Origin: Methanobacteriota archaeon
Lineage (GTDB): Archaea > Thermoplasmatota > DTKX01 > GCA-020343715
Assembly (NCBI GenBank): GCA_030597775.1
Contig: JAUVRF010000025.1
Coordinates: forward strand, 1 to 10,824
Length of the DNA stretch: 10,824 nt
Reading direction: 5' to 3'
Under the pieces are notes generated by a model that was given only the letters and a program-made list of their open reading frames with translations, searched no databases and was not told where the DNA came from. Positions 6,422-10,824 of the stretch are shown here, one piece after another (the first letter of the stretch is position 1; each line of letters opens with the position of its first letter). A program made the position numbers and the translations under genes.

Positions 6422-7387
6422 TCATATCTCCTTCAGCAGAGCCTGGGCGGTCATCCGGATCGCCTCGTCGGAGCTGTACCTGGGCTCCCAGCCCAGGCCC
6501 AGGATGGCCCTGATGTCCAGGGACATGACCTTTACATCGCCCTTCCAGCCCCGGCCGCCGTCGACGCCACCGGTGGTGTGGTACTTGACGCCGGCAAGGC
6601 CCATCACCTCTGTCACTATGTCGGCTATCGTGATCACGTCCGTGGACTGCTCGGTGCCGATGTTGTAGATGCCAAGGTCCTCTTCGTTCCCATCGTAGCC
6701 CATGACCATTGCCTCGACGCAGTCCTTGACATGGACGTAGGACTTGCGCTGCTTGCCGTCGCCGAGTATCTCGAGCCTGTTCTGGTCTGCCCGCAGCTTC
6801 TTGATGAAATCGAAGATGACTCCGTGGGTGCCCCGGGAGCCCACCACGTTGGCGAAGCGGTACAGCACTCCCCGCATGCCGAAGGTGCTCACGTAGGAGG
6901 ATATCAGTGCCTCGCTTGCCAGCTTGCTGGCCCCGTAGATCGAGATGGGCTTCAATGGACCGTAGTCCTCCGGTGTGGGGAGCACCGTGGCCTCCCCGTA
7001 GACGGTGGACGTGGAGGTGAACACGATGTCCGTGACCTTCTGGTGGCGCATCGCCTCCAGGACGGTGTAGGTCGCCAGGATGTTCTGCTCCACGTGGGCG
7101 TACGTGTTCTCGGCGGCGGTGCGGACGTCGGGATTGGCCGCCAGGTGGAACACCAGGTCAGCGCCCTTCAGGTAGGGCAGTATCGACTCGAACTTGGTCA
7201 CGTCGGTGCGCACCAGGTGCAAGCGGTCGTCGCCGTACCAGCGGTCCAGGAAGTCCTCATTGCCCGAGGTCAGGTTGTCAAGGACCCAAACCTCCGCGGC
7301 CTCCTTCATGATCCTGTCCACCAGGTGGGAACCGATGAACCCGGCCCCGCCGGTGACAACGACTCGTGCGTCTGCAAGTTTGCTCAT
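6422..7387 (-). CDS. NAD-dependent sugar-nucleotide epimerase/dehydratase (GalE-like, extended SDR)
   Basis: A 321-residue extended short-chain dehydrogenase/reductase acting on a nucleotide sugar, probably in glycan or surface-polymer precursor synthesis. Seen: NAD-binding GGAGFIG (residues 13-19), acidic Asp37 at the end of strand 2 (favouring NAD over NADP), the HLAANPDVR segment, catalytic Ser/Thr at STSTVYG (about 125-128), and YGASK with Tyr151 and Lys155. Further on are RFANVVGSRGTHGVIFDFI, the substrate-side segment LEILGDGKQRKSYVHVKDCVEA, and a C-terminal LGWEPRYSSDEAI. Length is normal. Whether it is a UDP-glucose 4-epimerase or another member cannot be decided from motifs alone. 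It lies 60 bp downstream of flpA on the same strand; a weak TATA-like box in that gap suggests it may also have its own promoter. The long frame opposite it on the plus strand is a shadow. Confidence 0.93.
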   Translation of the reverse strand: MSKLADARVVVTGGAGFIGSHLVDRIMKEAAEVWVLDNLTSGNEDFLDRWYGDDRLHLVRTDVTKFESILPYLKGADLVFHLAANPDVRTAAENTYAHVEQNILATYTVLEAMRHQKVTDIVFTSTSTVYGEATVLPTPEDYGPLKPISIYGASKLASEALISSYVSTFGMRGVLYRFANVVGSRGTHGVIFDFIKKLRADQNRLEILGDGKQRKSYVHVKDCVEAMVMGYDGNEEDLGIYNIGTEQSTDVITIADIVTEVMGLAGVKYHTTGGVDGGRGWKGDVKVMSLDIRAILGLGWEPRYSSDEAIRMTAQALLKEI

Positions 7388-7415
7388 GGACTCAATCCCT
7401 TAACGTCTGTCATCC

Positions 7416-7425
7416 GATGATATGC
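7416..7425 (-). promoter_or_regulatory. Possible TATA box for the epimerase gene
   Basis: GCATATCATC on the minus strand, centred about 34 bp before the ATG at 7387, in the 60-bp gap after flpA. If used, the transcript would have only a few leader bases. The evidence is weak: position and A/T richness only. Co-transcription with flpA is an equally good reading. Confidence 0.3.
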
Positions 7426-7447
7426 CTTGTGCCGAGACCCCTCCACG

Positions 7448-8125
7448 TCAGGACCTCCTCACGATGAAGACCGCGTGCTCCCTGTCGAAGGGCTCCAGGT
7501 CGACGACCTCCTCCAGGCGGAAGGCGGACGACCTGATGACGGACCTCACGTCCGCGTACACCTCGGTCGCGGGCCGCGCCACGTCGACGCTGCTAGCCTT
7601 CACCACCAGTACCACCCAGCCATCCGGTGCCAGCAGTGCGAGGGCGTTTCGATGGGCTATGTCCCACTGGTCCCGCTGCGCCACGTCCTGGTACACCACG
7701 TCGACGGGCCTGCCCACCTGGGTGGTGTACGCCGCCGGGGTCCGGGCGTCGGCGAGGATGGGGACGACGTTCGACCTCCTCCTTGCGACCTCCAGCAGAG
7801 AGCGGAAGGGCTCGGGGGCGAACTCCACCGCGTAGATCTGGCCCTGTGGGCAGACGTCGGCCATGTACGAGACAGTCGTGCCCGCGCCAGCGCCCAGGTA
7901 CAGCACCCTTGAACCGGATGTGAAGGGCCAGTTGGTGACGCCCATCTTCACGATGGCAGCCAGCTTGGTGCCGTTCGGTGGGAAGGAACGGTAATCGTGG
8001 CCGTTGTCCCCCTTTACCACCCGCTCCCCTCCCGGCCTCACATCGGTGGTGCTCCTGGTGTAAAGGTCCGCACCATCGGTATAAACACCCGAGTGGGAGT
8101 GCTGTCTTATGGCAGGGGGATCCAT
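7448..8125 (-). CDS. flpA: Fibrillarin-like rRNA/tRNA 2'-O-methyltransferase
   Basis: A 225-residue SAM-dependent methyltransferase of C/D box guide ribonucleoproteins; with Nop5 and L7Ae it adds 2'-O-methyl groups to rRNA (and some tRNA) at guide-directed sites. The SAM-binding loop LYLGAGAGTTVS (residues 75-86) and AVEFAPEPFR (99-108, with acidic Glu101) are clear. The fibrillarin catalytic set is complete: Lys54 (NGTKLAA), Asp147 (YQDVAQ), Lys176 (KASS) and His217 (REHAVF). The N-terminus HSGVYTDGADLYTRSTTDVRPG matches the usual start region of the family, which supports the ATG at 8125. Its ribosome site is weak (GGTTGTGA on the minus strand). It starts 24 bp after the propeller gene stop, so the two are probably one transcript. 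Its common archaeal partner gene nop5 is not in this window. Size and motifs make this a firm call. Confidence 0.95.
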   Translation of the reverse strand: MDPPAIRQHSHSGVYTDGADLYTRSTTDVRPGGERVVKGDNGHDYRSFPPNGTKLAAIVKMGVTNWPFTSGSRVLYLGAGAGTTVSYMADVCPQGQIYAVEFAPEPFRSLLEVARRRSNVVPILADARTPAAYTTQVGRPVDVVYQDVAQRDQWDIAHRNALALLAPDGWVVLVVKASSVDVARPATEVYADVRSVIRSSAFRLEEVVDLEPFDREHAVFIVRRS

Positions 8126-8149
8126 CGGTGTCTCACAACCGTAAAGGGC

Positions 8150-9832
8150 TCACTTCACCTTCTGGCCGCACCGTGGGCATTGGCTCACGCCCTCCAGCAA
8201 CAGGTTGCCACACCTGGGACAGCGGTGCTTCGCAGCCTCCTGGGCCACCTTCACTTCCGCCTTGGTCTTCTTGCTGGCGGCCACCTTCTGCACCAGCTTC
8301 TGCACGTTGCCGACGCTGATGATCGGCATGTTCTTCGAGAGCTTCTTCTTCTTCTCGAGGGACTTGAGCATGAAGTTGGCCTCGGTATGCTGGGGCCGGC
8401 CTGCCTTGTCGGTCCAGTCCAGTATCACCTTGATCGGTATGTCACCGGGGGCCTTGGTGGTGATGTTGAACGAGCGGTTCACGTAATCGTTGACGCCCAG
8501 GGACTCTATCGTCTCGATGGGGTCGATGCTTATCTCACCCATCATGGTTATCATGATGTTGAACGCGTGGGTCACCCCGGTGTTCATGATCAGGGCCTTC
8601 ACGGAGGTGGGCTGTCCCGGGGTGAACGACTCACGCACAACGGCCAGGACGGAGACCTCGGGTTGGGCCTTGGCACGCATCCTTGTCGCGACCTTCGTGG
8701 CCGCCTCGGCGTACTTGACGGCCGAACCGAACTCGTCACGTTCCAGATCCGCCTGGGCCTTCTGCAACAGCACCTCCGCCTCCAGCACGTTGAGGCCGAA
8801 GGCCTTGGCGTTCTCCAGCACCTGGGCCGCCTTCTCGATGGCGGTGTCGAAGTACCGGTGGTTGTCGAACATGTAGACCTTCCGGTCCTTGCATCCCGCC
8901 ACGATGAAGTGACCCTTCTCGGATATGGCCAGGGATGTGATCTCCCCGTCCGCCTCGCACTGCCAGAGGAGCTGCAGGGCCTTGTCGTACATCGCCACGT
9001 GGTTGGTGGTGGTACCGACGACGATGTACTCGCCCGAGTCGGAGATGTTCATGGCGGAGATCACGCCTACTGCCTTTGCCCTGTGCAGGACGCTGCCGTC
9101 CTTTGACAGCACCAGTATCTCGTCGCCCATGGACTCCACCATCAGGTTCCCCTGGTCGGAGACCTCCACGTGCTTGACCGATCCCACGTTCTTGGGGTTC
9201 CATATCATCGAACCGGAACGGTTCAGGAAGTACGTTCGCCTGTCGGAGGAGGAAGCCAGGATGTAGTCGGCTGAGCCGTTGATGTCCAGGGCCTCGATGG
9301 GTCCCATGGTCTTGTACGACCAGTACAGGTTGCCGCTGTGATCGAAGCAGTAGATGAAGGCGTCGTACGAACCGATGATGGTGTACCTTCCGTCGCGGGT
9401 GATGGTGACGTTACGGACCTCGCCACCGACCTTCTGGTTCCAGATGAGGGCCCCGTTCGCAGCAACGACGTAGATGTTCCGGTTGTCCGAGCCCAGGGCC
9501 ACGTAGTTGCCGTCGTTGGTCATGTCCACGCCCATCACCGGGCGGTTCACGCGACGGCGCCAGAGGAGGGCGCCCTGGATGTTGAAGAACGAGATGATGT
9601 TGTCGTGGGTGGTGGTACAGATGTACTCCCCGTTGGGAGAGACCATGACCCGAAGCACAGGCGTGCCCAGGTTCTGGCCCCATACGGCGTTGCCTGCCTT
9701 GTCGAAGAGGTATAGGTAGGCGTCCTGGGAGCCTGCGACGATGTGCTCGCCGTCGGCGGAGATGGATACGTCGAGGACATGGCCTCGCGTCAGATATTCC
9801 CAGGCCTTGACGGCATCCATTGGCCCCACCAT
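8150..9832 (-). CDS. Eight-repeat beta-propeller protein with Ig-like domain and C-terminal zinc ribbon
   Basis: A 560-residue protein, probably cytoplasmic (no signal or membrane segment). Residues about 19-337 contain eight tandem repeats of almost exactly 40 residues, each roughly V..V.IS.DG.YI..GS.D..IY.FD..G...W (WD40/PQQ-like blades). The eighth repeat lacks the closing Trp strand, while an AWEYLTRGH strand before repeat 1 has Trp11 in the same register, so the ring is probably closed by the N-terminus. Then come charged helices (about 330-393), a CARDB/Ig-like beta domain (about 394-500) and a Cys4 zinc ribbon with Cys538, Cys541, Cys552 and Cys555 (CPRCG twice). The start at 9832 was chosen because GGAG lies 8 nt upstream and the TATA box at 9885 would place the transcript start below the longer start at 9949. 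The ATG at 9820 is also possible. A scaffold role in protein-protein or RNP assembly is plausible but unproven. Confidence 0.85.
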   Translation of the reverse strand: MVGPMDAVKAWEYLTRGHVLDVSISADGEHIVAGSQDAYLYLFDKAGNAVWGQNLGTPVLRVMVSPNGEYICTTTHDNIISFFNIQGALLWRRRVNRPVMGVDMTNDGNYVALGSDNRNIYVVAANGALIWNQKVGGEVRNVTITRDGRYTIIGSYDAFIYCFDHSGNLYWSYKTMGPIEALDINGSADYILASSSDRRTYFLNRSGSMIWNPKNVGSVKHVEVSDQGNLMVESMGDEILVLSKDGSVLHRAKAVGVISAMNISDSGEYIVVGTTTNHVAMYDKALQLLWQCEADGEITSLAISEKGHFIVAGCKDRKVYMFDNHRYFDTAIEKAAQVLENAKAFGLNVLEAEVLLQKAQADLERDEFGSAVKYAEAATKVATRMRAKAQPEVSVLAVVRESFTPGQPTSVKALIMNTGVTHAFNIMITMMGEISIDPIETIESLGVNDYVNRSFNITTKAPGDIPIKVILDWTDKAGRPQHTEANFMLKSLEKKKKLSKNMPIISVGNVQKLVQKVAASKKTKAEVKVAQEAAKHRCPRCGNLLLEGVSQCPRCGQKVK

Positions 9833-9884
9833 CCTCTGGTCTCCAGCAAGAAAACTGCCTACGTATATGATAAGGCCTCGGGGC

Positions 9885-9892
9885 ATAAATAA
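9885..9892 (-). promoter_or_regulatory. TATA box for the propeller-flpA transcript
   Basis: The minus strand reads CTTATTTATG across 9893-9884. A start about 25 bp downstream (near 9865) leaves a leader of about 30 nt that includes GGAG before the ATG at 9832. This makes the in-frame ATGs at 9949 and 9886 unlikely as starts. Confidence 0.55.
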
Positions 9893-9898
9893 GCATTC

Positions 9899-9915
9899 CG
9901 TTTGATTGCGTTTGA
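9899..9915. repeat. Direct heptamer repeat CGTTTGA next to the TATA box
   Basis: CGTTTGA occurs at 9899-9905 and again at 9909-9915, a 10-bp period, so both copies face the same side of the helix. They lie directly upstream of the TATA box of the propeller gene (TCAAACG in its direction). They could be an activator site or part of the TFB-recognition element. Chance is possible for two 7-mers. Confidence 0.4.
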
Positions 9916-10006
9916 CCGTGTCCCCGAGGGGACGGACCCCGTCACCCATCCCCGGGTTGACCGCGGGAGCACGGGTTGGGTCGTGGCGAACGTTCTCGCA
10001 ACATTG

Positions 10007-10014
10007 ATATACAT
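10007..10014 (+). promoter_or_regulatory. TATA box for the tetR gene
   Basis: ATATACAT in an A/T-rich stretch about 70 bp before the ATG at 10081. The expected transcript start, about 25 bp on, falls within the inverted repeat at 10023-10047, so a bound repressor would block initiation. A perfect 8-bp palindrome GAACGTTC (9988-9995) lies just upstream. The remainder of 9833-10080 holds the opposing promoter, a small inverted repeat at 9920-9933 (GTCCCC/GGGGAC), and no gene. Confidence 0.5.
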
Positions 10015-10022
10015 CTTAAGCA

Positions 10023-10047
10023 TTACTGACTGACGGTCAGTCAATAA
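10023..10047. promoter_or_regulatory. TetR-type operator (25-bp inverted repeat)
   Basis: The core TGACTGA-CGG-TCAGTCA (10027-10043) has perfect 7-bp arms. Extending to 11-bp arms, TTACTGACTGA and TCAGTCAATAA, gives 10 matches of 11. Length and symmetry are those of a TetR dimer site. It overlaps the expected transcript start of the tetR gene 33 bp upstream of its ATG, so autorepression is the simplest reading. Confidence 0.75.
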
Positions 10048-10080
10048 CGGCGGACCCACGGAAAAGGTGGTCGATCGTAA

Positions 10081-10779
10081 ATGGCCAGGACGGTGAAGAA
10101 GCCGGAGGAGAGACGCGTCGAGTTCCTCCTCTCGGCCCAGAAACTGTTCATCGAGCATGGATATTACAACACCTCGGTCGACGACATCTGCAAGGAGATG
10201 GGCGTGGCCAAGGGCCTTTTCTACTACTACTTCAAGACCAAGGAGGACCTGGTGAGCCAGATGGTCGATCACCTCTGGGAGGGCGCGGTCGATGATTTCA
10301 TGGTCATCAGGGACAGGTAGGACCTCAACGCCCTAGAGAAGCTCATGCTGTACTCCAAGGAGAGGGGAGAGGTGAAGCTCCAGCAGACGTACCTCGTGGA
10401 GCTTGTCGTCAGGGAGCCCAACTCCCCCCTGGTGCAACAGCTGAGGGAGAAGGGCATCGAGGTGCTTGCCCCTATCCTGGGCGAGATAATCGCAGAGGGT
10501 GTGGAGGAGGGGTTCTTCGACACGGAGTATCCGGAGGAGGCCGCGGAGTTCCTCATCCGGGGTGCCGAAGGCAAGATCCGCAATGACCTGGGAGATGCTG
10601 ACGCGATGATCCGTACCTACACGATGACCCTTGATATGTGGGAGCGGGTCCTGGGCGCCAAGAAGGGCACTTTCATGAGCCTCATGGCCGAGCACGAGGA
10701 GGATATTAGGAAATTCGCCGTGGCGGCTGAAAGGATCGACAACAGGAGCGACATCACGCAAGATGGAGGAGATGATTGA
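10081..10779 (+). CDS. TetR/AcrR-family transcriptional regulator interrupted by an in-frame TAG at codon 80
   Basis: A repressor-type DNA-binding protein, 232 residues if the TAG at 10318-10320 is read through. Residues 10-60 form the classic TetR N-terminus: an ERRVEFLLSAQKLFIEHGYYNTSV helix region, the turn-helix DICKEMGVAKGLFYYYF (35-51) and KTKEDL. The all-helical ligand and dimerisation domain follows the TAG in the same frame (LEKLMLYSKERGEVKLQQTYLVELVV onward) and runs 153 codons to TGA at 10777. No frameshift is needed to join the halves. AGGTGG (10065-10070) lies 10 nt before the ATG, and a TATA box and operator are in place, so expression signals look intact. Codon 80 falls at the junction between the DNA-binding and ligand domains. 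Explanations are pyrrolysine at UAG, a recent nonsense mutation (then only 79 residues are made), or a sequencing error. The family is certain; the state of the gene is open. Confidence 0.8.
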
Positions 10780-10824
10780 ATGGACGAAGGCGCTGACGCA
10801 ACGGCGACGCCCGAAGGGACGCCG
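10780..10824 (+). CDS. 5' start of a gene downstream of tetR (partial)
   Basis: ATG at 10780 follows the tetR TGA directly, and a strong ribosome site GGAGG (10765-10769) lies 10 nt upstream inside the end of tetR. Fifteen codons, rich in Ala, Thr, Asp and Glu, are open to the window edge. They are too few to name a product. Position in a tetR operon suggests an efflux transporter or other TetR target, but this is inference. Confidence 0.6.
   Translation, partial: MDEGADATATPEGTP

Noticed and set aside
6389..7420. Long plus-strand open frame (343 codons) opposite the epimerase gene
   Set aside because: The minus strand carries a complete epimerase with all motifs. The plus frame has no recognisable domain and is the usual antisense shadow of GC-rich coding DNA.
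7997..9106. Plus-strand open frame (369 codons) opposite flpA and the propeller gene
   Set aside because: It spans two clear minus-strand genes, is low in complexity (many His, Gly, Leu, Val) and shows no motif.
9920..9933. Inverted repeat GTCCCC-GA-GGGGAC as a terminator or RNA hairpin
   Set aside because: The loop is too small for the full stem, there is no T run, and it lies between two divergent promoters where no transcript would end.
9833..9949. Longer start (9949) for the propeller gene
   Set aside because: The extension covers the TATA box at 9885 and has no good ribosome site; the ATG at 9832 has GGAG at 8 nt.
1..10824. CRISPR array, insertion sequence, integrase, tRNA or rRNA genes, or a defence system
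   Set aside because: I saw no regularly spaced repeats, transposase or recombinase motifs, or tRNA-like folds; genes tile nearly the whole window with ordinary cellular functions.

Overview
The window looks like chromosomal DNA from a GC-rich archaeon. Two informational genes are of archaeal/eukaryotic type: the C-terminal part of glycyl-tRNA synthetase, and a fibrillarin-like rRNA 2'-O-methylase with its full K-D-K-H residue set. Several genes are preceded by TATA-like boxes about 25-35 bp from the expected transcript start, and purine-rich AGGTGG Shine-Dalgarno sites recur. A euryarchaeon of the Thermoplasmatota / Methanomassiliicoccales kind would fit the GC content and gene style, but this assignment is a guess.

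Layout, left to right. (1) The 3' part of glyS (+) is followed by a small, unusually AT-rich unknown gene (+). That gene converges with a helix-turn-helix regulator (-), and the two share a CTAG stop palindrome. (2) The regulator is divergent from a NitT/TauT-family ABC importer operon (+): a lipoprotein substrate-binding protein, a permease and an ATPase. A membrane-anchored transglutaminase-like protein follows. Permease/ATPase and ATPase/transglutaminase each overlap by 4 bp (ATGA and GTGA), so the last three genes are probably translationally coupled. (3) A leftward cluster follows: a cytoplasmic eight-repeat beta-propeller protein with a C-terminal zinc ribbon, then flpA, then a sugar-nucleotide epimerase. 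(4) Divergent from the propeller gene is a TetR-family regulator (+) with its own TATA box, a 25-bp inverted-repeat operator and a good Shine-Dalgarno site. Its reading frame is interrupted once by an in-frame TAG at codon 80. The next gene starts immediately after it, behind a strong GGAGG site, and runs off the window.

How the genes may work together. The HTH regulator, divergent from the importer, is the obvious candidate to control it; the substrate could be a sulfonate, nitrate, cyanate or vitamin-precursor type molecule. The transglutaminase-like protein would sit outside the membrane beside the transporter. The TetR protein probably represses itself and the gene that begins at 10780. 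The main points for follow-up are the in-frame TAG in the tetR gene (pyrrolysine, nonsense mutation or sequencing error), the transglutaminase-like protein tied to the transporter, and the velcro-closed eight-bladed propeller with a zinc ribbon. I found no CRISPR array, insertion sequence, tRNA or rRNA gene. Gaps between genes are all under 300 bp and are covered by the entries.
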